Source: Streptomyces luteolus | Lineage (GTDB): Bacteria; Actinomycetota; Actinomycetes; Streptomycetales; Streptomycetaceae | Reading direction: 5' to 3' | Length of the DNA stretch: 64,000 bases | Assembly (NCBI RefSeq): GCF_029968015.1 | Contig: NZ_JASCIS010000037.1 | Location: 18,891-82,890 of the forward strand | Shown here: positions 1-7,281 of the stretch, one piece after another | How positions within the stretch are numbered: the stretch's first letter is position 1 | Layout: every line of letters begins with the position of its first letter | Position numbers and translations under genes: made by a program | Notes under the pieces: model-generated | What the model saw: only the letters and a program-made list of their open reading frames with translations | Databases searched by the model: none | Told to the model about the DNA's origin: nothing

Positions 1-562
1 CGCGGCCCTGCTCAACCCTCTGTGCCTGGCCCTGGCCCCCGTCGCGGTGATCCCGATGGTGGTCTATCCGTACGGCAAGAGGTTCACGAACTTCCCGCAG
101 GCGATCCTCGGCCTGGCGCAGGCGATGGGCCCGGTCGGCGCGTGGCTCGCGATCACGGGTTCGTGGTCCTGGGACGCGGTGATCCTAGGCCTCGCCGTCG
201 GCGTCTGGATCGGCGGGTTCGACCTGATCTACGCCTGCCAGGACGTGGAGACGGACCGCGAGGCCGGCGTGCTGTCGGTGCCGGCGCGCTTCGGCATCCC
301 GGCGGCGATCCGGGGGGCGCGCGGGTGTCACCTGGTGACGACGGGCCTGTTCGCCTGGTACGCGCTGTCCACGGGGGCGGGCGTGTTCTTCTGGCTCGGC
401 CTGGTGATCGTCGCGGTGGCGTTCCTGTACGAGCACACGATCGTGCGGCCCCATGATCTGTCCCGCCTGAACCGGGCGTTCTTCCAGGTCAACGGGTTCA
501 TCGGGATCGCCCTGTTCGTGTGCGCGCTGATCGATCTGGTGGTGCGGGGGCTGGGGGTCTAG
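1..562 (+). CDS. mqnP: UbiA-family prenyltransferase, MqnP type (5' end outside window)
   Basis: C-terminal ~186 codons of a UbiA-superfamily membrane prenyltransferase; the frame is open from base 2 and stops at 560-562. Several hydrophobic helices are visible, and the loop with Y-A-C-Q-D then D-R-E-A-G (about positions 228-265) matches the second Asp-rich motif (YxxxD...D) that binds prenyl diphosphate via Mg2+. In the futalosine pathway MqnP attaches the polyprenyl chain to the dihydroxynaphthoate ring precursor. The nearby UbiX-like gene and mqnE support this over a heme-O or ubiquinone role. The start codon and first Asp motif are not visible, so substrate assignment rests on context. 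Confidence 0.85.
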   Translation, partial: AALLNPLCLALAPVAVIPMVVYPYGKRFTNFPQAILGLAQAMGPVGAWLAITGSWSWDAVILGLAVGVWIGGFDLIYACQDVETDREAGVLSVPARFGIPAAIRGARGCHLVTTGLFAWYALSTGAGVFFWLGLVIVAVAFLYEHTIVRPHDLSRLNRAFFQVNGFIGIALFVCALIDLVVRGLGV

Positions 563-564
563 GC

Positions 565-803
565 CAGCTTTTTTTCTCCCCATCCCGCCCCTTCCTGAAA
601 GCTTGCAGCGGCTTCGGGGCTCCGCCCCGGACCCCGTATCGCGCTGAGGCGCTCGTCCTCAAACGCCGGACGGGCTGGATTCAGCCCCGAAGGGGCGGGT
701 TTTTGAGGGGCGCGGGGAACTGCGCGACCAGCCACGACGGCGCTGCAGCCGAACGACAAGCGCCGCAGGCTTTCGGGAAGGGGCGGGGCGGGGAAAAGCG
801 CCG
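565..803. repeat. composite intergenic repeat with terminal inverted repeats
   Basis: The whole gap between the prenyltransferase and the rhomboid gene is one repetitive element. Its left end (about 582-607, reading CCCGCCCCTTCC then GAAAGC) is matched in inverted orientation by its right end (about 769-796). The middle part at about 703-750 (core GGGGAACTGCGCGACCAG) recurs at 13441-13485 in the same orientation, at 6931-6970 inverted, and at 21496-21524 and 21583-21609. No ORF is credible. Such elements are common between Streptomyces genes; the function is unknown, possibly transcript ends. Confidence 0.75.
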
Positions 804-805
804 CC

Positions 806-1441
806 TCAAGGCCCCGTGTACGTCGGGACGGAAGCTGGCGTATCCGGCCGCCTACGGCGGAAAACGATCGCCGCCAGCACCCCACCGACCAGCCCGAACA
901 GATGCCCCTGCCAACTGACCCCCGCAGCCGTCGGCAGGACCCCCCAGAGGATCGAGCCGTACACCGCGAGGACAAGCACGCCGATCAGGACGTCGACCGC
1001 GCGGCGGTCCACGAAGCCGCGGACCAGGAGATAGCCGAAGAGGCCGAAGACGACACCGGACGCGCCGGCCGTCAGCGAGTGCGCGGGCGCGAAGAACCAG
1101 ACGCCGAGGCCGCTGAACACCACGATCAGCGCGACGACGGCGCCGAAGCGGCGAAGACCGGAGAGCGCGGCCAGGAAGCCGAGCACGAGCAGCGGCACGC
1201 TGTTCGTCGCGACGTGGTCGAAGCCGAAGTGCAGGAACGCGGCCGGGACCACGTCCCACAGCTCGCCCGGGACGCGCGGCGTGATGCCGTACGCGTCGAG
1301 GGCGTGGCCGCTCGCCACGTCGATCACTTCGAGCACCCACAGCAGGGCGACCCAGGCCACCATCACGAAGGCGGCCGTCATGGCCCGCCGCCTGCCGGCC
1401 GACGGGCTCGAACGCTGCGGTGCGGGGTGTGCGTACGCCAT
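806..1441 (-). CDS. Rhomboid-family intramembrane serine protease
   Basis: 211-aa polytopic membrane protein. It shows the rhomboid signatures: H76-V-A-T-N80 (HxxxN, oxyanion helix), the catalytic serine in G-A-S128-G, and the catalytic histidine in W-Q-G-H180 on the last helix. About six hydrophobic segments follow a basic N-terminus. The family cleaves substrates inside the membrane; the substrate here cannot be read from sequence. The start at 1441 was chosen over an upstream in-frame ATG because GGAGG sits 8 bases before it and homology begins there. It is convergent with the prenyltransferase and divergent from the UbiX gene. Confidence 0.9.
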   Translation of the reverse strand: MAYAHPAPQRSSPSAGRRRAMTAAFVMVAWVALLWVLEVIDVASGHALDAYGITPRVPGELWDVVPAAFLHFGFDHVATNSVPLLVLGFLAALSGLRRFGAVVALIVVFSGLGVWFFAPAHSLTAGASGVVFGLFGYLLVRGFVDRRAVDVLIGVLVLAVYGSILWGVLPTAAGVSWQGHLFGLVGGVLAAIVFRRRRPDTPASVPTYTGP

Positions 1442-1456
1442 GGGAATCGCCTCCTG

Positions 1457-1526
1457 GAACCGCCTGCTGCGAACCGCCTGCTGCGAACTGCCAGCTGTGA
1501 ACCGCCTGCTGCGAACCGCCTCCTGT
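1457..1526. repeat. 14-bp tandem repeat, five copies
   Basis: Five head-to-tail 14-mers beginning at 1457, 1471, 1485, 1499 and 1513 (core GAACCGCCTGCTGC, third copy degenerate). They lie directly upstream of the rhomboid ribosome binding site, in the leader between the divergent rhomboid and UbiX genes. Confidence 0.8.
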
Positions 1527-1570
1527 CCGCTCAACGCCCGGTGGGGTCTGCCCGGTTCCGGCCCTGCGGA

Positions 1571-1576
1571 TAGGCT
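1571..1576 (+). promoter_or_regulatory. putative -10 box (TAGGCT) of the UbiX gene
   Basis: TAGGCT fits the actinobacterial -10 consensus and ends 6 bases before the GTG at 1583, so transcription would start at or next to the start codon (leaderless mRNA). No clear Shine-Dalgarno precedes the GTG. No convincing -35 was seen. Confidence 0.45.
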
Positions 1577-1582
1577 CGTGGC

Positions 1583-2269
1583 GTGCAGCCCGTACCCGAA
1601 CACACCTCGCAGCGCCGACCCTGGGTGGTCGGTGTCTCCGGCGCGTCCGGCACGCCGTACGCCGCGGCCGTGCTGCGCGCTCTGCTCGCCGCGGGCGAGA
1701 GCGTGGACCTGGTCGTCAGCCGTGCCTCTCGGCTGACGCTGCTCGACGAGACGGGCATCTCGTTCCGCGACGCCCACTGGCAGGACGATCTCCGGGAGTG
1801 GCTGGCGCGCGGGGCGGACGGCAAGCCGGACGCGTACGCGCCGCTCGATGTGACGGACGTGCGGTACTGGGCGGCGGGCGACCTCGCCGCGGGCCCCTCG
1901 TCCGGCTCGTACCCGACGCGCGGGATGCTGATCGTGCCCGCGTCCACGGCCTGCGTGGCCGGGGTCGCGCTCGGGCTCTCGAAGGACCTGCTGCAGCGGA
2001 CGGCGAGCGTGACGCTCAAGGAGGGGCGGAAGCTGGTCGTCGCCGTGCGGGAGACCCCGCTGAACGGCCAGACGCTCAAGGCTCTCGTGGCGCTCGACGA
2101 GGCGGGCGCGACCGTACTGCCCGCCTCACCGGCGTTCTACGCGGGGGCGACGCACATCCAGGACCTGGTGGACTTCGTCGCCGGGCGGGTCCTTGACGCG
2201 GCGGGGGTGCCGCACGGCCTGTACCGCCGCTGGGAAGGAGAGCTCGGTGGCGGCTCTCGGGAGGCCTAG
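1583..2269 (+). CDS. ubiX: UbiX-family flavin prenyltransferase
   Basis: 228-aa flavoprotein of the UbiX/Pad1 family, which joins dimethylallyl phosphate to FMN to make the prenyl-FMN cofactor of UbiD-type decarboxylases. The N-terminal nucleotide-binding loop G-V-S-G-A-S-G-T-P-Y (about residues 13-22) and a V-V-S-R-A-S segment are typical, as is the C-terminal P-A-F-Y region. In Streptomyces the partner would be the UbiD-like decarboxylase of the futalosine pathway (MqnL), not visible here but expected just upstream of the MqnP gene. It is slightly longer than bacterial UbiX (~190-200 aa). The GTG start at 1583 probably makes a leaderless transcript. Confidence 0.88.
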   Translation: MQPVPEHTSQRRPWVVGVSGASGTPYAAAVLRALLAAGESVDLVVSRASRLTLLDETGISFRDAHWQDDLREWLARGADGKPDAYAPLDVTDVRYWAAGDLAAGPSSGSYPTRGMLIVPASTACVAGVALGLSKDLLQRTASVTLKEGRKLVVAVRETPLNGQTLKALVALDEAGATVLPASPAFYAGATHIQDLVDFVAGRVLDAAGVPHGLYRRWEGELGGGSREA

Positions 2270-2325
2270 GGCCGCCCGCCCTTCTCCTGGAATCTGAAAG
2301 ATCTCCGGTGATCCGGTAAAAGAAT

Positions 2326-2356
2326 CACAGGGGTGCGACCCTGTGTGCCTTAGATT
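2326..2356. promoter_or_regulatory. inverted repeat and -10 upstream of the Lrp/AsnC gene
   Basis: CACAGGG (2326-2332) and CCCTGTG (2339-2345) form a perfect 7-bp inverted repeat with a 6-bp gap. It ends 5 bases before TAGATT (2351-2356), a good -10 hexamer, so a bound protein would cover the promoter. Autoregulation by the downstream Lrp-type regulator is a plausible inference. Confidence 0.4.
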
Positions 2357-2422
2357 GAGACACAAGGCACCGATACAGACGCAGACTCGTGGCATCGCTG
2401 AACAATGGAAGGCACCAGGCAT

Positions 2423-2878
2423 ATGGACGCGGTGGACAGGCAGCTCATCCAGGCCCTGAGGGAGAACGGCAGGGCCTCGTACGCCGAACTCGGCCGGCTC
2501 GTCGGCCTCTCCGGCCCCTCCGTCACCGACCGCATCAACCGCCTGGAGGCGGCGGGCGTGATCACGGGCTATCGCGCGACCGTCGACTCGGCCGCCCTCG
2601 GCCTGGGCGTGACCGCCCTGGTCGGCATCTCCCTGTCCGACGCCACGGACCACGAGGACGTGGCGCACCGCCTCAAGGACCTCAGCGAGATCGAGGACTG
2701 CTGGTTCATCGCGGGTGACGACTCGTACATGCTCAAGGTGCGCGTCGACGACGTGGACGGGCTGGAGAAGACCATCCGCCGGCTGAGCGGCACGAAGGGC
2801 GTCTCGCGCACCCGTACCACGATCGTGCTCTCCACCAAGTGGGAGAACCGGGTCGGGGAACTGCCCGAAGAGGTCTAG
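2423..2878 (+). CDS. Lrp/AsnC-family transcriptional regulator
   Basis: 151-aa regulator: an N-terminal winged helix-turn-helix (about residues 1-55, opening M-D-A-V-D-R-Q-L-I and containing L-S-G-P-S-V-T-D-R-I recognition-helix residues) followed by the RAM ligand-binding domain (about 65-140). Lrp-type proteins bind amino acids or other small ligands and form octamers. ATG 2423 is preferred to ATG 2405 because GGAAGG lies about 10 bases upstream and family homology starts there. It sits between the UbiX gene and mqnE, with mqnE only 41 bp downstream, so it may be co-transcribed with or control mqnE. The ligand is unknown. Confidence 0.9.
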   Translation: MDAVDRQLIQALRENGRASYAELGRLVGLSGPSVTDRINRLEAAGVITGYRATVDSAALGLGVTALVGISLSDATDHEDVAHRLKDLSEIEDCWFIAGDDSYMLKVRVDDVDGLEKTIRRLSGTKGVSRTRTTIVLSTKWENRVGELPEEV

Positions 2879-2919
2879 CAGTACGGTTGGCCGGAGTTGT
2901 CGTAGGGAGAGGTAAGGGC

Positions 2920-4083
2920 ATGGACGCGGGACTCAAGCGGGACCTTGAGCAGAAGGTGCTGGCCGGTGAGCGGCTGTCCCGCGAGGACGGGATCGCTCTC
3001 TACGACTCCGACGACCTGGCCTGGCTCGGCAGCCTCGCCCACGAGGTGCGCACCCGCAAGAACGGCGAGGTGGTGCACTTCAACGTCAACCGGCACCTCA
3101 ACATGACGAACGTGTGCACCGCGTCCTGCGCGTACTGCTCGTTCCAGCGCAAGCCGGGCGAGAAGGACGCGTACACGATGCGCATCGAGGAGGCGGTGAA
3201 GCTCGCCAAGGAGATGGAGGGCGAGAGCCTCACCGAGCTGCACATCGTCAACGGCCTGCACCCCAACCTGCCGTGGCGCTACTACCCGCGCTCGCTCAGC
3301 GAGTTGAAGAAGGCGCTGCCGAACGTCTCGCTGAAGGCCTTCACCGCCACCGAGATCCACCACTTCGAGACCATCTCCGGCATGCCCGCCTCCGAGATCC
3401 TCGACGAGCTGATCGACGCCGGTCTCGAATCGCTGACCGGCGGCGGCGCGGAGATCTTCGACTGGGAGGTCCGGCAGCACATCGTGGACCACGCCACCCA
3501 CTGGGAGGACTGGTCGCGCATCCACCGGCTCGCGCACGAGAAGGGTCTGAAGACCCCGAGCACGATGCTGTACGGGCACATCGAGGAGCCCCGGCACCGG
3601 GTCGACCACGTGCTGCGGCTGCGTGAACTGCAGGACGAGACCGGCGGGTTCCAGGTCTTCATCCCGCTGCGCTACCAGCACGACTTCGTCGACATGCAGG
3701 ACGGCAAGGTCCGCAACCGGCTGCAGGCGCGCACGCAGATGGCGACCGGCGCCGAGGCCCTGAAGACCTTCGCGGTCTCCCGCCTGCTCTTCGACAACGT
3801 CCCGCACGTCAAGGTCTTCTGGGTGATGCACGGCGTCCAGACCGCCCAACTCGCCCTGCAGCACGGCGCGGACGACATGGACGGCTCGGTCGTCGAGTAC
3901 AAGATCACGCACGACGCCGACAACTACGGCACGCCCAACAAGCTCACCCGCGAGGACCTGCTCGACCTGATCCGCGACGCCGGCTTCCGCCCGGTCGAGC
4001 GGAACACCCGGTACGAGATCATCCGCGAGTACGAAGGCCCGGACCCGGAGCGCCGCGAGGCCCCGCAGCCGATGCGCTTCTGA
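2920..4083 (+). CDS. mqnE: Aminofutalosine synthase (radical SAM)
   Basis: 387-aa radical SAM enzyme. The [4Fe-4S] motif is C66-T-A-S-C70-A-Y-C73, i.e. CxxxCxxC. MqnE adds the adenosyl radical of SAM to 3-[(1-carboxyvinyl)oxy]benzoate, the MqnA product, making 6-amino-6-deoxyfutalosine. The family tract from H-F-N-V-N-R through the TIM barrel to the C-terminal R-N-T-R-Y-E is complete. ATG 2920 follows an AGGGAGAGG ribosome site; an upstream extension to 2839 would overlap the regulator gene. Other pathway genes in this window are mqnA at 16.8 kb and mqnC at 19.7 kb. MqnC is a paralogue, but this sequence has the MqnE pattern. Confidence 0.95.
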   Translation: MDAGLKRDLEQKVLAGERLSREDGIALYDSDDLAWLGSLAHEVRTRKNGEVVHFNVNRHLNMTNVCTASCAYCSFQRKPGEKDAYTMRIEEAVKLAKEMEGESLTELHIVNGLHPNLPWRYYPRSLSELKKALPNVSLKAFTATEIHHFETISGMPASEILDELIDAGLESLTGGGAEIFDWEVRQHIVDHATHWEDWSRIHRLAHEKGLKTPSTMLYGHIEEPRHRVDHVLRLRELQDETGGFQVFIPLRYQHDFVDMQDGKVRNRLQARTQMATGAEALKTFAVSRLLFDNVPHVKVFWVMHGVQTAQLALQHGADDMDGSVVEYKITHDADNYGTPNKLTREDLLDLIRDAGFRPVERNTRYEIIREYEGPDPERREAPQPMRF

Positions 4084-4095
4084 GGCGGGCGCGTC

Positions 4096-4629
4096 ATGCC
4101 ACTGCGCTTCGTGTTCGAACCCCGGGTCGGTCCCGACCTCGGCCGGGACATCGTCCGGCTGTGGGCGGACGTCACCAACGCGGGCGGCGCCGTCGGCTTC
4201 GTCCCGCCGGTCACCGCGGAGTCCGTCCGGCCCGAGTGGCTGAAGCACCTGGAGTCGATGGCCGACGGCCGCACCCGGCTGCTCGTGGGGTATGACGACG
4301 ACAACGCGGGCGCCGTCGCCGCGACGGCCTTCCTCGCCCTCAACTCGCACCGCCTGATGCGCCACTGGCTCTGGCTCTACACCGTGATGCTGCACCCCGC
4401 CCACCAGGGCAGGGGGTACGGCCGGGGCCTGATGGCCGCGGCCGCTGACGCGGCCCGCTCGCTCGACGGGATCGAGGGCATCCGCCTCACCTGCCGCGGC
4501 GGCGAGGGCCTGGAGCGGTTCTACGAGTCCTGCGGCTACAAGGAGGTCGGCCGGGTGCCGTCCGCGATCCGCGTCGCCCCGCACGATCTCCGGGACGACG
4601 TCACGATGTGGCTCCCGCTGCAGCACTGA
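4096..4629 (+). CDS. GNAT-family N-acetyltransferase
   Basis: 177-aa acetyltransferase. The acetyl-CoA binding motif A is visible as H-P-A-H-Q-G-R-G-Y-G-R-G-L (about residues 97-109), preceded by a beta strand that ends V-M-L; the C-terminal Y-E-S-C-G-Y-K-E-V-G is the usual GNAT beta6/7 region. It starts 12 bp after mqnE and is probably co-transcribed with it. The acyl acceptor is unknown; no evidence ties it to menaquinone synthesis other than position. Its stop codon is the first member of a tandem repeat. Confidence 0.85.
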   Translation: MPLRFVFEPRVGPDLGRDIVRLWADVTNAGGAVGFVPPVTAESVRPEWLKHLESMADGRTRLLVGYDDDNAGAVAATAFLALNSHRLMRHWLWLYTVMLHPAHQGRGYGRGLMAAAADAARSLDGIEGIRLTCRGGEGLERFYESCGYKEVGRVPSAIRVAPHDLRDDVTMWLPLQH

Positions 4630-4700
4630 GCCCGCTGCACTGAGCCCGCTGCACTGAGCCCGCTGCACTGAGCCCGCCGAGATTGAGCCCGCTGGGCTGA
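4623..4700. repeat. 14-bp tandem array copying the GNAT stop codon
   Basis: Units start at 4623, 4637, 4651 and 4665 (GCACTGAGCCCGCT), then degenerate to about 4700. The TGA inside the first unit (4627-4629) is the real stop of the GNAT gene, so the array repeats the gene's 3' end. Confidence 0.9.
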
Positions 4701-4766
4701 TCCATTTGCGGGCGTGCTTCACTTGTCGGACACCCCGCAGACGTACGAGCAGAGAGAAGGCGAGCC

Positions 4767-5063
4767 GTGGCACCGAAGCCGAGCGCCACCGTCCGGTACA
4801 CCGCGATGCGGCTTGGCATCTTCGCCGCCTGCTTCTTCGCGATCTGGGGACTCGTCTACCTCGGCGTGCTGCCGCGGGGTCTCGGCGACTCGAACCTGCT
4901 GTGGGTGCTCGTGCTCGCCATCGTCGTCTCCGCGCCGCTCAGCTTCGTACTGCTGCGCGGGCAGCGCGAGGAGATGTCCGTCCAGATCGTCGGCTCGGTC
5001 GACCGCGCGAAGACCAAGCTCGCGGAGAACCGAAGCATGGAGGACGGCGTGCGGGAGCTGTAG
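4767..5063 (+). CDS. Small membrane protein, DUF4229 family
   Basis: 98-aa protein with two transmembrane helices (about residues 13-33 and 43-62) joined by a short loop, and a charged cytoplasmic tail (R-E-E-M ... E-N-R-S-M-E-D-G). This is the layout of the actinobacterial DUF4229 family, whose function is not known. GTG start with AGAGAAGG about 10 bases upstream. It is followed by a strong terminator, so it ends the transcription unit. Confidence 0.8.
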   Translation: MAPKPSATVRYTAMRLGIFAACFFAIWGLVYLGVLPRGLGDSNLLWVLVLAIVVSAPLSFVLLRGQREEMSVQIVGSVDRAKTKLAENRSMEDGVREL

Positions 5064-5106
5064 CGCGTACGTCGTCGAGAGCTGTAACTCTCGTCACAGA
5101 CACGAC

Positions 5107-5155
5107 GGCACCCCGGTGACCGAGCAGCCGCTCGGAGGCCGGGGTGCCTGCGTTT
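5107..5155 (+). terminator. Rho-independent terminator after DUF4229 gene
   Basis: Perfect outer stem GGCACCCCGG (5107-5116) with CCGGGGTGCC (5139-5148), plus an inner CCGAGC/GCTCGG stem, followed by TGCGTTTTCCC. Confidence 0.85.
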
Positions 5156-5205
5156 TCCCGCCTAATCCGGGGCGGATGGCTGGAAATCCTCCCCAAAGAC
5201 ACCCT

Positions 5206-5235
5206 TTGATGTTCTCAAAGTTCAAGTGTTAACGT
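5206..5235 (+). promoter_or_regulatory. putative promoter for a leaderless leader-peptide mRNA
   Basis: TTGATG (5206-5211) as -35 and TAACGT (5230-5235) as -10, spacer 18. The expected start site falls at about 5242-5243, on the ATG of the leader ORF, so the message would be leaderless. No Shine-Dalgarno precedes that ATG. Confidence 0.45.
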
Positions 5236-5242
5236 GTTCGAC

Positions 5243-5368
5243 ATGAAGACAGCAGTCGCGCCCCGCACCGCCGTGAGCGATCCGCTCATGGCCACGAGCG
5301 TTCCGCTCGTCGCGCGCCTGCATGTCGACCTCTGCCGCTGCATGTCCGCGGCCTGTTGCCGCGTCTGA
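5243..5368 (+). CDS. Cys-rich leader peptide upstream of DAACS symporter
   Basis: 41-codon ORF missed by length filters. Its C-terminal half reads R-L-H-V-D-L-C-R-C-M-S-A-A-C-C-R-V-stop. The H-V-D-L...S-A...C arrangement is that of short actinobacterial leader peptides found upstream of sulfur or cysteine genes; four of the last twelve residues are Cys. It lies 121 bp before the symporter, on the same strand, in a single promoter-to-gene leader. An internal ATG at 5288 is an alternative start. The likely role is cis-acting: ribosome stalling at the Cys codons when cysteine is scarce. The attenuation mechanism is inferred, not seen. Confidence 0.6.
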   Translation: MKTAVAPRTAVSDPLMATSVPLVARLHVDLCRCMSAACCRV

Positions 5369-5489
5369 GCGACATCAATGCAGTGGCGCCGCGCAGTCCC
5401 TTCCGCGGCAGCCGCTCCACGCAAGTCACGCCATGCCGCACGCATGAGCACGTACGTCCCTGACCACGCGTCTTCACCGGAGTGTGTCC

Positions 5490-6827
5490 GTGTCCGCGAA
5501 TTCCCCCGCCGCCACCGAGAAGCCGTCCGGCTTCCGCATACCCAAGGTCCCCTTCTGGGCCCAGATCGTCGCCGGTCTGGTCCTCGGTGTCCTGCTCGGC
5601 TGGCTGGCCCGGAGCCAGGACGTCTCCTGGCTCGTCACCACCCTCGACAAGGTCGGCACGATCTTCATCCAGCTGCTGAAGCTGGCCGTCGCGCCGCTCG
5701 TCTTCTTCGCCATCCTGGTGTCGATCACCAACCTGCGTAAGGTCAACAACGCCGCGCGACTGGCGACGCGCACCCTGCTCTGGTTCATGATCACCTCGCT
5801 GATCGCGGTGGTCATCGGCCTCGCCATCGGTCTGCTGACCAACCCCGGCGCCGGTACCGGCCTCACCCCCAAGGACGGCGCGAAGCCGGACAGCGCGGGC
5901 ACCTGGCTGGACTTCCTCACCGGCATCATCCCGGCGAACGTGATCACGCCGTTCACAGAGCTGAACGTCCTGCAGATCGTCTTCATGGCCGCCGTCGCCG
6001 GTATCGCCATCCTGAAGATCGGCGAGAAGGCCAAGCCGATCCTGGACCTCAGTGAGTCGGTCCTGACGCTGCTGCAGAAGGCCCTGTGGTGGGTCATCAA
6101 GCTCTCCCCGATCGGCACCGTCGGCCTCATCGGCCACGCCATCGCCACGTACGGCTGGGACCTGATCGGCAAGTACGCGACCTTCACCGCGGACATCTAC
6201 ATCGGCTGCGCCCTGGTCCTCTTCGGCGTCTACCCGCTGCTGCTCGCGACCGTGGCCAAGGTCAACCCGCTGAAGTTCTTCAAGGGCGCCTGGCCCGCGA
6301 TCCAGCTGGCCTTCGTCTCCCGCTCCTCGGTCGGCACCATGCCGATCACCCAGAAGGTCACCGAGCGCCTCGGCGTCCCGAAGGACTACACCTCCTTCGC
6401 CGTCCCGTTCGGCGCGACGACCAAGATGGACGGCTGCGCCGCGATCTACCCGGCGATCGCCGCGATCTTCGTCGCGCAGATCTTCGACGTGCAGATGGGC
6501 ATCAAGGAGTACATCCTGATCGCCTTCGTCTCCGTCATCGGCTCCGCCGCCACCGCCGGTCTGACGGGCGCCACGGTCATGCTGACGCTGACCCTGTCGA
6601 CGCTCGGCCTGCCGATGGAGGGCGTGGGCCTGCTCCTCGCCATCGACCCGATCCTCGACATGATGCGCACCGCCACCAACGTGGCCGGCCAGTCGGTCAT
6701 CCCGATCCTGGTCGCGGCCCGGGAGAACATCCTGGACCGCAAGGCGTACGACAGCGCGTCGTCGTCGCTTACCGACGAGTCGGCCGACTCGGCGGAGGAC
6801 TCGCGCGCGGTGCCGGTGCCTGCGTAA
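5490..6827 (+). CDS. Dicarboxylate/amino acid:cation symporter (DAACS family)
   Basis: About 445-aa polytopic membrane protein of the glutamate/dicarboxylate symporter family (GltP/DctA/TcyP). Recognisable parts are the first helix (P-F-W-A-Q-I-V-A-G), the serine-rich hairpin S-R-S-S-V-G-T-M-P near 6320-6345, and the P-F-G-A-T-T-K-M-D-G motif near 6405-6430 (NMDGT-type), followed by the helix with D-P-I-L-D-M-M-R-T-A-T-N-V. These bind substrate and Na+/H+. GTG 5490 is preferred over GTG 5484 because GGAG lies 7 bases upstream. The Cys-rich leader suggests cystine as substrate, since TcyP is a family member, but glutamate or C4-dicarboxylates remain possible. Confidence 0.9.
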   Translation: MSANSPAATEKPSGFRIPKVPFWAQIVAGLVLGVLLGWLARSQDVSWLVTTLDKVGTIFIQLLKLAVAPLVFFAILVSITNLRKVNNAARLATRTLLWFMITSLIAVVIGLAIGLLTNPGAGTGLTPKDGAKPDSAGTWLDFLTGIIPANVITPFTELNVLQIVFMAAVAGIAILKIGEKAKPILDLSESVLTLLQKALWWVIKLSPIGTVGLIGHAIATYGWDLIGKYATFTADIYIGCALVLFGVYPLLLATVAKVNPLKFFKGAWPAIQLAFVSRSSVGTMPITQKVTERLGVPKDYTSFAVPFGATTKMDGCAAIYPAIAAIFVAQIFDVQMGIKEYILIAFVSVIGSAATAGLTGATVMLTLTLSTLGLPMEGVGLLLAIDPILDMMRTATNVAGQSVIPILVAARENILDRKAYDSASSSLTDESADSAEDSRAVPVPA

Positions 6828-6850
6828 CGCGGATGTCGCCACTGGCGTTG

Positions 6851-6892
6851 CCGCGCCCCGGACCAGGGAGACTGGTCCGGGGCGCGGTTCGT
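6851..6892 (+). terminator. Rho-independent terminator after symporter gene
   Basis: Perfect 16-bp stem (6851-6866 with 6872-6887, CCGCGCCCCGGACCAG and its complement), 5-nt loop, then TTCGTTT. Confidence 0.9.
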
Positions 6893-6930
6893 TTCGCCGT
6901 GGGGCGGCTGCCGGTTCTGACGTGCCGGTC

Positions 6931-6970
6931 CGCGGTGGCTGGTCGCGCAGTTCCCCGCGCCCCTTTGAGG
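6931..6970 (-). repeat. dispersed intergenic repeat, inverted copy
   Basis: The stretch around GCTGGTCGCGCAGTTCCCC is the reverse complement of the core at 703-750 and 13441-13485. Confidence 0.8.
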
Positions 6971-7237
6971 GTCGGCCAGGCCGAGCTCCACCGCCTCGTT
7001 CGTCGGCCGAGCCCTTCCCGCCGTTGGGGGGGGGGCTCCTGGTGGTGTGCCGCGGGTCGTTCGTGGCTGGTCGCGCCCACGCGGCGGAGCCGCACCATGT
7101 CACGGCCCCGCGCCCCTGGCGCGGTCCGGCTGCACGCGCCCGGCGGCTACCCCGTGCCCGTCTGCCCGCCCGACAACGTGCCGCCGTGGTGGCCGGATCT
7201 GGTTCCGTTGTGATCGAGGGGAGTCTCCCCGGCGCCG

Positions 7238-7256
7238 TAGGCTTACCGCGGAGTAA
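7238..7256. promoter_or_regulatory. TetR promoter -10 with overlapping dyad operator
   Basis: TAGGCT (7238-7243) is a -10 box. The dyad TTACC-GCGG-AGTAA (7243-7256) starts on its last base and covers the expected transcription start. The same 14-bp architecture (TTACT-TCTG-AGTAA) lies at 10145-10158 in the fabG/thiolase promoter, which points to autoregulation plus control of that operon pair. Confidence 0.6.
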
Positions 7257-7281
7257 TCGTGAATCGGGGAGGGCGACCGGC

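Larger units (their letters stand above)
6828..7281. other. 454-bp intergenic region, symporter to TetR gene
   Basis: Holds the symporter terminator (6851-6892), an inverted copy of the dispersed repeat core (6931-6970), a shorter degenerate copy at about 7058-7070, a G-run at 7026-7035, and the TetR promoter/operator at 7238-7256. A 38-codon ORF at 7097-7213 exists but has no support. Confidence 0.7.

Noticed and set aside
582..796. Insertion sequence or mobile element with transposase
   Set aside because: Inverted ends exist but the element is ~215 bp with no ORF; no target duplication could be confirmed. It is treated as a dispersed repeat.
7097..7213. 38-codon ORF with Pro and Trp-Trp residues before the TetR gene
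   Set aside because: No ribosome site and no recognisable family. It overlaps the region just after a degenerate dispersed repeat; coding cannot be supported without comparative data.
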